From Lentinus brumalis (Eukaryota > Basidiomycota > Agaricomycetes > Polyporales > Polyporaceae): DNA of 64,000 bases. Under the pieces are notes generated by a model. It did no database searches. It was not told where the DNA came from and was given only the letters and a program-made list of their open reading frames with translations. The DNA is taken from assembly GCA_001792895.1 (NCBI GenBank), contig MARA01000077.1:1-64000 (forward strand), written 5' to 3'. Positions within the stretch are counted from its first letter, which is position 1, and each line of letters starts with the position of its first letter. Shown here piece by piece: positions 11,359-22,765 of the stretch. The translations under genes were made by a program, and so were the position numbers.

Positions 11359-12115
11359 CTATTTACTCACCTTCCAGTCTTCAGTTGCTGATCTGTAATA
11401 CGGAAAGTGACCCATGAGTATAGCCACTATCTCGTATCCCAACAGGCATCGACGCGGCGAACCAAGTAAGGCTAGCTGGATCAGGGTTGACATGGCATGT
11501 CGAGGCTTTCCCCCGCGTTGTGTCATGCTTGATACAGCACCCAAGCCCATCCCGTACTTGTCAGTCGGGATACGCAGGGTACTATAGACTTCCGAATCAG
11601 ATGGCGTCCTTTGTTGTACAAAATATGCGATGTCGTAGCCAAGATGCTCTTGCAGTATGTTAGGCATGTATAGCTTTCCATGTGATTGTATACCTATATA
11701 TTACTTGAGCATGGAAATTGAAAACATCAACAGTAATAAAACTGCTCACTGCCACTCAGAGTGCGCTCTACAACAATCAAGGTGCCCCAGCTGGATCCTG
11801 TACTGTCGGCCAGGTAGTAAACTGCCCGTTGACCAGCAGTGAGCTGGAGCTAGGTATGAGCAAGGCCTGAAGTCACATTTACAAGTTGCTTACCTTGCCA
11901 GACCCAGGCAGTATTACCTGTTGTTTGACCGCTGTCGCATCGAGCGGCTTTGGTGGTGTTGGTATCACCTCGTACGCCAGAAGTGAACCAGCATGATATT
12001 TAGTCAAAGCATACTCTGACGCTGAATGATGCATCATGTCATGCTGTACTGATAGTTGATATGGATGCTGCATAGTTATGGGATCGGGTCCAAGGGTGCG
12101 GTGACAAGAGACCAA
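11359..12115 (-). CDS. Unresolved minus-strand gene(s)
   Basis: Two frames look coding. The first runs from 12115 (better start perhaps at an internal MQHPYQLSVQ) to an apparent gtaagc donor near 11892. The second runs 11667-11359. I could not join them in phase, so they may be one gene or two. No motif is recognised; the first is rich in His, Met and Pro. Confidence 0.3.
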
Positions 12116-12349
12116 AGAGCAGCAGGTGGACCGAGTCAGTATTAATAATCAGCGCTTCAGATTCAAGCGCTTGCAATGGTGCCAGCGCCAGCACAGCATG
12201 CCGATCCTCAGCGTCTGTGCTAATCTCAGATGTTGATATTGGTCCTTATTTGCTGTGTCAGTGCATGCATCGATTTCAGGTATCAATGTCAATGCTGTCA
12301 TTGATTGCTGCTCACATTGGACGTCAGTCCGGGTGTTCGTATGAGTACT

Positions 12350-12746
12350 TAGTGGTGATGTCCCATAGCCCGTCTTGAGTTGTCAGGCTCTCGTACTGCG
12401 AGCTCATGACCTCCTCAGGCTCGAGTCAGGCTCTTGTACTGCGAGCTCATGACCTCCTCAGGCTCAAGCCAGGCTCTCAAGCCCGAGCTTGATAATGCTG
12501 GTGTAGAGTAATTCGTGGATAATCCGCCTGATCTTACATTCCCGCGTGGATCTGTGCGAGGGTGAGCAGAAGCAAAGAGTGAGTCGTGAGCATTCCATTA
12601 GGCTCCAGCTCAGGCCGAGTCAAGCTTGAGCTGAGCCTAAGCCATCCTGGAGAGCCTGGTCTGAGGTTTAAGCAGGCCATGGTTCCCCAGGCTGAGCCGT
12701 AGCCGCAGCGTTTGAGCTGAGCCGCGGCTCTGCATGAGGATGACAT
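12350..12746 (+). mobile_element. Decayed copy of the 28-kb non-autonomous hAT-like element
   Basis: The left part (tagtggtgatgtccc, then GTCAGGCTC) matches the left end of the element at 28094. The right part (GGAGAGCCTGGTCTGAGG and AGCAGGCCATGG) matches the GC-rich right end at about 28960-28990, with the CpG sites mostly changed to TpG or CpA. A 43-bp unit is tandemly duplicated inside (12384-12426 and 12427-12469). No target duplication remains visible. Confidence 0.55.
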
Positions 12747-12960
12747 ATAAAAAATAGTCTCTTGTCCGACCACCGCACGTTTGCGATCACCTTAAGAATT
12801 GATTGAAGCCCATAGCGCAATTGACCGCAATTGACGTCATTTTACATATTTTACATCAGCGTCTATGCACAAAGGGATATAAGTCAGGTGTTGTCGACTC
12901 TTCTATTCATCATCCCCACCTCATTGGCACTGCGACCAGGTCTACCCCTCAACAGTTCTT

Positions 12961-13335
12961 ATGCCAACTCTTCGCATCGCAGAATTTCCTCCAAGCCATG
13001 TCTGCTTTGAACGGCGACCCTCCTGTGCACTATTTCCCGTCGAAGCATCTCAGCTCCGCATAGCATTGAAGCGGGTGTGGTTGGTCTATCAGAGACCATT
13101 GGATCCTATATTTGTTGGTATGGACATATGCATCATGCCACGGAGATCCTCCACAGTGCCCATAATTGCTACTGTGGGTGAACTCTCTGTCATTGGTGCA
13201 GGATGGGCGGTGTTCCGGATGTGTCCTCGTTATGCATCGATGGGACCTTTTTCACTCTGCGTGCCCCTTGTGTGGGTAATGTTGCCAGAAGATGTACATG
13301 CTCCTGGACAACTAAGTACACGAGAGTGGTTTAGG
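12961..13335 (+). pseudogene. 5' part of a gene interrupted by the hAT insertion
   Basis: This frame reads to AGG at 13335, and the next codon is the TAG of the transposon end. Skipping the transposon and one copy of its 8-bp target duplication, the frame continues without a break at 19429. The product is not recognised. Earlier exons may exist upstream. Confidence 0.45.
13328..13335 (+). repeat. Left 8-bp target site duplication of the hAT element
   Basis: GGTTTAGG here is repeated exactly at 19421-19428 on the other side of the element. Confidence 0.95.
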
Positions 13336-13748
13336 TAGGGCTGAACACGGATCCACCCGTGGGTCATCCGGATCCGGACCTACAGGTAGGGTTATCATGC
13401 AAAGTGTCACCTGGATCCGCGCGGATAAACCCGGCGCTTGACCCGGACCCGGCGATCCGAACCTGACACCTACAGGTTTACCTGGCATAAGATCCGTATC
13501 CGGACTTATCCGCAGGTTCTCGCAGGTAGTTTCGGTTCGGACCTCAAAGAACACCGTTTAGAGTCAACTCCTTCATGAAGTCCATAGTCCAGACTCCACT
13601 GTAATCATCACTGAACATACTAGTGAGCGCGCTGTTCCGCCACATTACTGAATGAAGAACACATGACATGCTCGAGAGTCGACATGATATCACATTGCAC
13701 AACGCGCGACTACTGTTACAAAACGAGATGACAAAGGACAACCGTACT

Positions 13749-16700
13749 TCAGACCGATCCGGTGACCGGCGAGCCCGACGGCCCAGCAACCGGAGGACCA
13801 TCAAGCAACTCGATGTCACTGTCATCTTCCTTGGCGGCAGGCTGCATACCACGACGGCCGCCGTTCTTGAGGATGGCAACAACCTCCTTTTCGGCAATGA
13901 GATCTGGGATCTTCGCCCAGGAACCGAGTAACGTGCTTGCACGGACAGACGCGTCCGCGAGAGAGAAGCGGAGACGCGACACCGTCAAGCGGCCGCGAGA
14001 GAAGGCGCGCTCGACGTCCGTTGAGGTAGCTATACAGTAAACAAGATGTCAGACAAGCAGTCAAGTGAGTGATGATGAAGAAGCACACGTACCTGGAATG
14101 GAGAGGAAATCAAGGGCCATGCGAGCGAGTGAAGGGTCCGCGGCCGTCTGCAAGACAAGGTTCCAGTACTCGAGAGGGTCGTCGACGGTCGTGAGGGGAG
14201 GGGACTCAAGATATGCCTCGAGTGCATCTTGCTTGGGACCCTCGCCGCCGGACGCAAGAGACGAGAACAGGTTGCGCATGTTCTATGTACATTAGCAGTG
14301 TCAGCGCATGAAAACTGAGACCAGGCGGAAGCAGAGAGACCGAGACTCACCACCGCAGACGTTGCGCTGCGCCTCCCTTGCTTCGTCGGAGCGGACCTGC
14401 TCGTACTAGCATTCTGGTTTGGCACCACCGGCTCGAGAAGCTTGTAGTTCGTGCGCCACTCCTTCTTGAGGCCGTCGACAGCCTCTGTGATCCACTCCTC
14501 GGGCCAGTCTTGCGCGCGGAAGTAGTTAGTCTTCTTCCGTGGGTCCATGACTGGAAGCATTGGCCGGTTAGTGCAAGAAGCGGAGGCTTAATAATGGGGC
14601 CCGAGAACATACCAATAGCATTGCGGTAGATGAACGTGTCGTCCGTCTTCTCATAATATGTGTCCAAGATCGCTCGTCCGCGCTTGGCTGCCGCGCGGAC
14701 GCACGGCAAGAGCGTCTCGTCTCGAGTGAACTTGTCGACATGTGCAGTGAGCAGGTCAATGTAGGGTATCACCTCATGAATGAGGGCGCGGCGGCTGGAC
14801 TCGATCTGACGAGTTGCAAAGGCGAATGGCTGCGGTAAGACAAATTCAGCGCGGTTCGGATGCTTAATCATGTGATACGTACATCAAGCAGGCGAAAGAG
14901 TTGGTCGATCAACTCCCACTCTTCGTCGGAGAGGAGAAAGCGGCGCAAGCGAGCACCATCGCGCTTGTTGAATTGGGCCTTGTCGCACAAGTCACCGAGG
15001 ACTTCCTTCATGTCCAGCGCGCGCTCGAGGACGCCAACGTGAGTGTTCCAGCGCGTATCTACTGGCCGAACGAGGACTTCACAATCTAGGTCCGCATCGT
15101 GTGCGAGCTTTGCTAGCTCGGTGCGGATGGTCGGGCTGTAGTGTACCTTCTGCGATAACTTCATGATCTGGGATGTATTACGTCAGTATATGACTATACA
15201 CTGGTTCAAACGAATGCGCACCTTCTCAAAGGCCACCTGACCGAACTTGAGGTCCTCGCGGTCCAGGACAAGCTCGGGGTGCTCGTGATCAAGGTCAGCA
15301 ATGACCTCTTCGTCCGCAGCGTCGCGACCGTCGTCTTGCGCAGCTTCAGCAGCAGCCTCAGCATCTTCTTCGTCGCCCTCTTGATCGTCGAGTTCGTCGA
15401 GGTCTTTGTTTGCTTTGAACGCATCTGCCGGGCTTTCATTCTTGGCACGGCGCCTCTTCGCAAACTGGGAGATCATGGCCTAGTTCAATATGGATCAGGT
15501 CAGGGTGTATCAAGAGGAGAGAAGACATAATGTACGTACCTTGACGACCAGGTTCAGGACATGCCCGAAGCAGCGCACGTGGGCTTCACGACCACGGAAT
15601 TTGGGCAAGAGCCTGCCCAATGCGTCGAGCATTGTTCCGTTATTCCCGGCATTGTCGCAGGTGACGGCGAGTACCTAAAGTTGCGAAAAAAAGTATTAGC
15701 AGAGGGCTAGGACACTCATTGAAAGCAAGTGTCACGTACCTTCTCTTCCAATCCGTAATCACGCAAGCACTGCGCGAGTTTCTCCGCGAGGTATTCGCCG
15801 GTGTGTGACCGGGTCAGCCTGTTGCACGGCGATCGATGTGTTAGTGACAGATGAAGGCAATCCAGTATGAAAGTACGTACCTTATGAAATCGAGGATCAC
15901 ATGCCGGATCTCCGCACCCTCGTGCCAATGCGCGGTCACCCCGAGGAAAGAGATTATGTTCGGAGAGGTCCATCCGTCGACACAGAGATGGACCTTCCCT
16001 GAGAGCCGCTGCAAGATCGATGTCAGCAATGCGGAAGAAACACAATGGACCCGACACTGCAACCCACCTGGAGACGATCGACAAGCCTCGCCATGGTCTC
16101 GTCGCGGATTAGTTGGATATCCCGCGAGACCGTGACTCGAGACGGGATCTGGACCTTCCCGTAGAGCATGGTGAGCATCTCCTTGAACTCCGGATCGTCG
16201 ACGATCGAGAAGGCACGGTGGCGAGCGGCACACCACATAGCCATGAGAAACCTCATGCGCGCAGGCGAGTATGTGGCGCCTTGAGCGAAGGCCGTGATAG
16301 CCTCGTTTTCAGGAGTGTCGTCGGGGTCACAGTTGTCGGCATGGCGTTTCAGATTGCCGGTCGAATCCTCGTAGTCAGCACGATCCACGTGCTTTGACGG
16401 ATACCTAGATGTGAAGCATAAAGTTAGTACAGTGTCCGAAGGCGAACCCAGAGAACCATCGGACTCACCGCTTGCAAGAAAATCGGTGCATAATGGTGCC
16501 ATGGGGCCCGTGAATGATCTTCGGGGCCTTGTAGTGAGCGTACACCTTCGAGCGCCAGCCGCGAGCGACCGCATCTAGAGGTCGAGTGTTAGTGTCATTC
16601 GAACACGACAGCCAAGACACATACCAAGAATCTCCTCGGGGGTCTTGTCCGGGAAACGGGACAGGAAGCGAGCCCGCTTCTCTTCCCCCGACAGGAGTCG

Positions 16701-17003
16701 AGTCTTGCCCGCCCGACGCACTCGAGCGGCCGCAGCAGGGATGCCACCATCTGTAACATCGGCCTCGCCATCGGACCCACCCGGGCCGCCGTGAGCGGAC
16801 TGCGCCTCATCGTCGGCTGCGCCAATCGCCGTCTCCTTAAGTCGCTTGGCAGCACGAGCCTGCGAGGCGGGGATGGACTGCTGAGAACCGCCGGTGTCAC
16901 TGCCGGCGAGAGCCTGCGAAGCCGAGGGTTCTGTCTGAGTGTCGGCGCGGCCCCGCTTGGTAGGGGCCTTGCTAGCAGCGGCGGTAGATGCAGAGTTGGA
17001 CAT
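13749..17003 (-). CDS. hAT-family transposase (864 aa, 12 exons)
   Basis: By phase the exons are 16625-17003, 16469-16574, 16068-16404, 15881-16008, 15740-15818, 15540-15674, 15222-15479, 14883-15167, 14613-14829, 14351-14550, 14093-14282 and 13749-14029; they sum to 2595 nt, an exact multiple of three. In order the protein has a Ser/Thr-rich basic start, a BED-finger-like segment ending GNLKRH (about residue 180), the first catalytic Asp in HLCVDGWTS (about 285), the second in VTCDNAGNNG (about 350) followed by RCFGHVLNLVVK, an acidic insert (about 420-450), and the C-terminal dimerisation domain with the Glu of STDVERAFSRGRLTVS (about 778). These are the family's DDE residues and hATC domain. 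The start ATG at 17003 was chosen because it opens a typical S/A-rich N-terminus; an in-frame codon at 17090 is also open. It cuts and reinserts the element, generating the 8-bp duplications. Confidence 0.92.
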
Positions 17004-18161
17004 AGTAGAAGGATGCTGGGAAAAGGCACAAGAGCGTAAGCACAGTGGTGGAGGGCAGGATACACACTGCAGAACGACCAAGGAAGACATACCATCGCCC
17101 TGGCCTTATGAGGGTCGCCTTTCCCAGCCAAAAGACGAGCTCTCATTGCGCCATCTCCCTCGGGTCCTCAGCGTGTCTTCCGTTGCCGTCGAACTCCGGG
17201 ACGGCAGTAGAAGCATGCCACCCCCGGCGGACGAGAATTGTACCTGGAATAACGCGAGGAGGGGCAAGTATCAGCACGCAGCGAGCTAAAACAGAGCCAT
17301 AATGAGTATAAAAGGTCCAAACGAACCTGACTAGTATTCGAACTCGTCAGCGAGCACAGCTCATCCCCTCAGGTTTGCTGAGGATGCTGGTATCGGGGCC
17401 CGACTGTGTTGTTCCAGCTGAGTGAGCGGACAAATTCGAGCTTTCAGTAGCGCAAAACGTGTAGATGTATAGCTGAATGACTTACCTCGATGCTCTGATG
17501 GACAATCAGTCTCACAGGGCATGGCCGAACAAGAGATCAACGGAGAGGTGGCATGAGCGCTCAAGTTCAAGCAGGCTCAAGGCCTATGAGCCCGAGCGCC
17601 AACCTTCCCTGACAGCTACTGTACAGTGACTCCCACATAGAAGCGCTACAAAGCCGTCCAACTACTCCGGCCTACCAAAAGTTTCTGTCTCTACTGCTTG
17701 ACCTTCGCAGTCCCACCGGAGGTACACGAGACACAGATCGCTATCTGAACCACTCCCTCGGTGCCACTTACTATTTTGACCCCGGCGCGTACGCTCCCTG
17801 TGCAAAACACGTTCCAAGATCGCAGCAAGGCGTTCAACTTACCGACAAGACTAATGCAGTCATGCGCTATCGCTCGCGAACACGCGTCCAATGTGCGACA
17901 TTGTTAGCAGCCTGGCGCGGCAGTGATTGGGCGTCTGCGACGACTGGGCCGAGTCGGAGGGCAGGGCGCGGTGACCGTTGGACTCAGACAGGTGGACGGT
18001 GGAGTTGCACATCTCAGACAGCTACGTTGGTGAGTGGCATACACGTGCCGCAATAGGCTTGACGGTATTAAAGAGTGCAGCAGGACTCTGTCAATTCACC
18101 CAAGCTCCCCGCAGAACTTTCCCCGACTCGTCCTAAACCACAGCCAACATACGCTATCATC
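17004..18161. promoter_or_regulatory. Central divergent spacer of the hAT element
   Basis: This stretch lies between the divergently transcribed transposase and accessory gene and should hold both promoters and possibly untranslated exons. Short frames are present (for example 17195-17300), none convincing. A GC-rich AAGCAGGCTCAAGG block near 17567 resembles the GC-rich arms of the 12-kb and 28-kb elements. Confidence 0.4.
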
Positions 18162-19176
18162 ATGGACATGAACACCGCGCTATATCTACGCCATGACGCT
18201 GGGACTTTTTTCTTTCCCGACCGACCCATCCCCGCCGTTATTTTGGTTGTCGACGGGCCCACGGCCATGCGCCCTATGCAGGTGAGTCACTCATATCGTA
18301 CTACTCGGTACGGTACTATTTCACCGGCTGAAACGAACTTACTGACTGTCTCTCGCAGTTTATTCTCCCAACCGGCCAGCCCACGAGCATCTCTGCCGAC
18401 CAGATCTGCGGCTGGCTGGCCGCGCTCAATGGCCCCGGCGTCGAGCAAGTCGACATGACACCTGAGCAGCGGACCCTCATCCTCACGCTTGTCTGCGCCT
18501 ATCGTGCATTCCTCGAGGTCCCGCGTGGTGTCAACGTGAACGAATTCTATACCCTCGCGGCTCAGCTTGTTGTGGCGACCACCGAGCTCGACCCACTCGA
18601 AGACGCTGAGCCCCATCTGCGCGAGATCACTAAGTGGCTTGAAAACACGCTCCCGGGGTATGTGCAGCATGGTCCGACAATCCCGGGTATCATTCTCTTG
18701 CTGACATGCGTCCTTTCTAGTCCATCTTCTACCCCGTTCTTGACGACAATTGGGTTGCACCTCAGCCTGACGACATGGCCGCACGCAAGAACGGGCTGCT
18801 CGCCGCTATTGTAAGCATGCTGCCTGCTGGCGCGCTCGAGGCGCTCAAGGAGGAGATCGCCCGCGACATGGAGGAGATGCGTCAGCTTGAGGCCGAGCTC
18901 GCGGAGACCCGAGCCCTCCTGGAGAAGAGGGCTGAGGCCGCCGGGGTTCTTGAAGTTGCCATCCCCACCGAGACCGTGTCTGCTGCTCAGTCTGCTACTC
19001 CTCAGCATTCTTCCGCATGTGAGCGCGATGTGTCTTCAGTCCTCGCGGCCGCTCGCGACAGCGTCATCTACGGTGGCGTGGCAGTACCGGCGACGGCCGG
19101 CGGTGATGAAGATGATGATGACTCCTCTATTCCTGACCTTGTCACTGTATACGGCTCTGACGATGAAGACAACTGA
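18162..19176 (+). CDS. Accessory protein of the hAT element, acidic with coiled coil (292 aa)
   Basis: Exons 18162-18281, 18359-18661 and 18721-19176 join in phase (introns gtgagt..ctcgcag and gtgcag..tttctag). The product begins MDMNTALYLRHDAG. It has a globular N-terminal part with conserved-looking PAVILVVDGP and PTGQPTSISADQI segments. A predicted coiled coil rich in Glu, Leu and Ala follows (ALKEEIARDMEEMRQLEAEL, about residues 183-210). The tail is very acidic (GGDEDDDDSS and GSDDEDN). No DNA-binding motif or enzyme motif is seen. It lies wholly inside the transposon and ends about 240 bp from the right end, so it moves with it. Known fungal hAT elements usually carry only the transposase; a second intact spliced gene suggests either a helper of transposition or a captured host gene. 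The start could be as far up as 18075. Confidence 0.7.
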
Positions 19177-19420
19177 TCTATGCTTGCGTACTTTAATTTG
19201 TACCCCATGTATCGCATTCCAAGGGTTGAATGTTATCTGCTTATTGCCTTGTAAGGCCACGGATGTTAACGGATCTCCGACTGTTTGTGAGCCCCGGTAC
19301 CTGGATCCGAGGCTCATCCGCGACACGGATATCCGGATCCGTGAGATCCGTACCTACGGGTTAATGCGCAGGTCAGGTACGGGTCTACCTGACCTTGACC
19401 TGACCCGTTGTTCAGCCCTA

Positions 19421-19428
19421 GGTTTAGG
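19421..19428 (+). repeat. Right 8-bp target site duplication of the hAT element
   Basis: GGTTTAGG, identical to 13328-13335. Confidence 0.95.
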
Positions 19429-19685
19429 TTCTGCCGACTGTCTGGTGTGTCTCCCGGTGTACTGGATGTTGCACTCAAAGATATATATGTACCACCGGAA
19501 GGACCACTGAACAGTCACATGCAACGAGCATATCATCGGAGTGCTGAGTCCATCACAGTGGACGTGCCAAGCATTGTTGTATCCCCAGGTATGTTTCAGT
19601 TGATATGGTCATCTTTGCAGACTGACCATATATAATGCGTGTAGCATCTGATGACGAGGAAGATACAGCAACCATTCGTGGATGA
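19429..19685 (+). pseudogene. 3' part of the gene interrupted by the hAT insertion
   Basis: Continuing the frame of 12961-13335, this part reads 19429-19588, then an intron (19589-19644, gtatgt..gtgtag), then 14 codons to a TGA at 19683. The end is acidic (SDDEEDT). Continuity of frame and a proper splice site downstream support a real gene cut by the transposon. The product is not recognised. Confidence 0.45.
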
Positions 19686-20747
19686 TGCTTTAAATTGCTT
19701 GTATGGTGAGATTGACAGTTCGACTCCTCTCTTAGTCTCTGGTGTGCAAAAGTTCACAGTTGCAACCAGACGCCTGAAGGCACCCTACCTGTCCCCATTC
19801 CTCCTTCACCTGCCTCTTTGCCTCCCTTCCCCCAACATGGACAAAAAGCCCAGTGCCAGCGAACACCGTGTTGTGCAACTGGTCGAATGCAACTACAATA
19901 TCTGTGCATCCAGATGACCGCCATTCTTACCGCTGATAGGTATCGGACACGTCTATGCACGGAATTTGTGTCCTTCCGGAGGTTCCACCGGAGCGAGCCC
20001 AGTACCCTCGGTCGTTCTACAGCGGCCAGTACGTTCATCACAGCACTGTCCTCCTTCCCTATCGCTCCGTCACCTCTCCTACCGTCCGAACCCTCGGGCA
20101 GGTCGGACAGCGCAGTCTGCAGCCCGTCCGAACCGAGCGGTGGCCTGTCAGACCGTTCACGTCCCCGACAAGGCATCAGCCGCAGTTCCGAGGCCTCGTA
20201 CGCAGTCTCGGTCACGGACGCATGGTCGGAGGGGTTCTGGAGCGTCATTCACGCCAGGCAATTGGCCGAGGTGGTTATCGCCGGAGTTGGAGCTCCGCGC
20301 CACCATCTTGGGTCAAACGTCGGTCGCCAGCGCTTCGAGGCGGTCGGGGCTCGGCGCGCGCGTTGGTTGGTTGGCTGTGGTTAAGGCTGACAGCAGGTCC
20401 GTGCGCAAGGGGCTCCGTCCATCCCTATTGGCTCAGAACCGTTTGCGGAGGCTTTCCGAGGCTTGCGTGCTGTCGTTAGGGTAGCTTTGCCTTTGTACCT
20501 TCGGTAGCGTCGTGTGCAAGCCAGATTCCGTTCTCCCCACTGTCCAGCTCTAAGTCTACCGCCTCCGCTCTGTGCTCACCATCAAAAGTACCGCCATCAC
20601 TGTCAAGAAGTCCTACCGCCGTCGAGTCGATAAGTTCGAACCCGTTCCATCTACTACTATCTCTGTGGTCTCCTCTCCGTGTCCTACATGGTGCCTGACA
20701 ACAAGCCGCTCTTGCTCGTGCTCGCCTGTTTCAGGCTCGGCCCGGCT
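19686..20747. other. GC-rich stretch with overlapping open frames, no resolved gene
   Basis: From about 19950 to 20480 all three forward frames are open at once, giving Arg/Ser/Pro-rich translations. That pattern follows from composition and is not evidence for a gene. I see no splice pattern or known domain. Confidence 0.3.
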
Positions 20748-21226
20748 CATCCCGGCTCATCGCTACTTAAGTATCCTGGTTGCTTCACCTTTGGTCCAGA
20801 GAGAAGCGCACTCAGGGAGCATGAGGGAAGTACTTGCATATTTAAGTACTTTTTGTCCCATCTCGTGGCTGTTGGCCTGACGTTGTGGTGGGTCTGAGGC
20901 TCATAGGCATTGTCTTGCTCGTTCCTGTACCTGTGCACATGGCCATACTCGTACCCGTGCCCGTGCGCGTTGTGGCCCATGCTAAGCGCGTTGGCTGTAG
21001 TGCTGGACAACCCGATTGCGCCTCGCGGAACTCGGCGCAAGACAGTTGATAGGAGGCCTCGCAGGCTCGACCCAACACCCAGGGTGCCTTGCAAGCTTGG
21101 CACAGACCCCACGCCACCTCGCAAGCTCGGCAGCGCACATGGGAGCCATGCAGCCAATGTGGCGTCCATGTCAGCCTCACATGTTTGCCACGGGCTTGGC
21201 TAACCCCCACGTCCCATTCTTTTTAG
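20748..21226 (+). repeat. Direct repeat unit A
   Basis: It begins GCTCATCGCTACTTAAGT and, after an insertion of about 250 bp, contains a block (about 21006-21226) that reads GGAACTCGGYGCAA, then ACACCCAGGGYGCC, then CGCACATGGGAGCCA, and ends CCCACGTCCCATTC followed by TTTTTAGA. Each of these words recurs in the same order in unit B. Confidence 0.7.
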
Positions 21227-21271
21227 ATAGTATCGTACCCATGGCTTTGCCTCGGACGTGGTGAGCCTGTC

Positions 21272-21605
21272 GCTCATCACTACTTGAGTGGCTGGCTGCT
21301 TTGCCTTTGGCTCGTACATACAGTTGGCATACAGCGTAATGCCAGAAGATATCATATAAGTGGATTTCTCAGCTTACTCAAGTTCTCGACAACGTGCTTG
21401 CACCTCGTGGAACTCGGTGCAACATAGACTGTAGTCAGGGCTGGGAGGCCTTGCAGGCTCGGCCCGACACCCAGGGCGCCTCACAAGCTTGGCACAGACC
21501 CTTTGGCGCTTGCAAGCTCGGGGGCGCACATGGGAGCCACGCGGCCAACGTGGCATCCATGTGAGAGCCACGGGCTCAGCTAACCCCACGTCCCATTCTT
21601 TTTAG
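21272..21605 (+). repeat. Direct repeat unit B
   Basis: It begins GCTCATCACTACTTGAGT and the core block lies at about 21388-21605. It differs from unit A mostly by C/T and G/A changes, and lacks the insertion. The unit carries no clear coding frame. Confidence 0.7.
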
Positions 21606-21745
21606 AAATCACGCATTTGTCAGCCCTTCAAGAGGAGGAGTTGTCATTTGCCCATCACATTTCATGATGTCTCTGTGATCAGTTCCGGTAGTGCCAGCCA
21701 CCACATCATCATACCTGTGCCTCTTTCAAGGATATAGTGCCGCTC

Positions 21746-22765
21746 ATGGCAGATCTGGATGCTCCAGTGTTCACATCACCAGAAACAAAGTTATCCGCAC
21801 GGGAATTACACTGGTGGCATATCCTCGCAGCGCCCGACAATGAACTTTACAAGCCTGAGGTTAATTTGATATAAGCTGTGCCTGTTGTGTCGAGCTGATT
21901 ATTAATGCTACTACAGAGCAACTTGTTCGGCAATTTCAGTATAGACCCACGGTTGGCCATCGATAATACCACGCTGTCTGTTGGCGGGTCATTAAATGAT
22001 GGCAACGTGCTCTATACCAATTCTGAAATACCGGTGCATGCACCATATCAGGTGAGCAATGAACATATACCTCCGTAAATATTCTCAAGTCAAATGCAGG
22101 ACTTGGTGTCCTCATCTTCGCAATTACATGAAGGCCATCATACAGATCCCTCAGATCCATCTGCTCTTCACTTGCCCCACCCTGCATCACCTGGCAGCCA
22201 GACATTCCTACCGCAGGCGGAACTTTCTGTGGCGTCGGACGAGTTGAATACGGTGCACCAGATCAACCTCGGTGTTACATTATTTCCATTTATCACTGAC
22301 ATATCTATGTCTGCAGTATGAGCCCATATGCCTCGAGCGAGGATGTGGCAAGTTATTTGCAAATAAGCATACACTCAAGAGACACCAATACCACGTGCAC
22401 GGCCTCAGTACCATTCAAAAAAGCACAAAGGCAGTAAGTGATGTTGCTCCAGCACAGAACATTTATGAGGTCGATAACCCTTTGATGTTCTAGCATATGC
22501 ATGCACATCTCCGGGTTGCACCAAGTCGTACTGGGCCCCTTATACTCTCCGTCGCCATATGTTGGATATGCATGCAATTAAAGGTATGCCTCCTGCAGAC
22601 ATATTCTAGATGCACTCACAAGTTCAAATGGCAGCATACGATTGCTTCTACCCAGGATGCAGTAGGTCCTTCGCCTCTGCTCGGGGTGCCAATCAACATT
22701 CTGCGATGGTACACCGATGTATGAACGAACGTACCGAAGAGACATCTATTACTGGAACCATGTAA
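21746..22765 (+). CDS. Three-finger C2H2 zinc-finger protein (237 aa)
   Basis: Exons by phase are 21746-21859, 21917-22051, 22100-22252, 22317-22407, 22494-22583 and 22635-22765 (714 nt, a multiple of three). The N-terminal half is acidic and Ser/Pro-rich and looks like an activation or interaction region. The C-terminal half has three fingers of one spacing, C-x4-C-x12-H-x4-H: CLERGC..HQYHVH, CTSPGC..HMLDMH and CFYPGC..HSAMVH. Each finger is split from the next by an intron. The donor at 22408 (gtacca) is weak; the stronger gtaagt at 22434 would break the frame and lose finger two, so this join needs RNA support. Likely a sequence-specific DNA-binding protein of the nucleus; the target is unknown. 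It converges with the C2H2 gene at 23362-24007. Confidence 0.7.

Larger units (their letters stand above)
13336..19420. mobile_element. Complete two-gene hAT transposon (6085 bp)
   Basis: Terminal inverted repeats are TAGGGCTGAACA at both ends (12 bp exact), flanked by perfect 8-bp duplications, the hallmark of the hAT superfamily. Both subterminal regions (13345-13550 and 19265-19405) carry repeated CGGATCC/GGATCCG and AACCTG/CAGGTT words, as expected for transposase binding sites. The element carries an intact 864-aa transposase gene on the minus strand and a second spliced gene on the plus strand. The two are divergent from a central spacer. Intact frames and perfect duplications point to a recent insertion and possibly current activity. 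Confidence 0.93.

Noticed and set aside
19955..20484. Three overlapping long forward frames
   Set aside because: Being open in all three frames at once reflects composition (few TA-containing codons), not coding.
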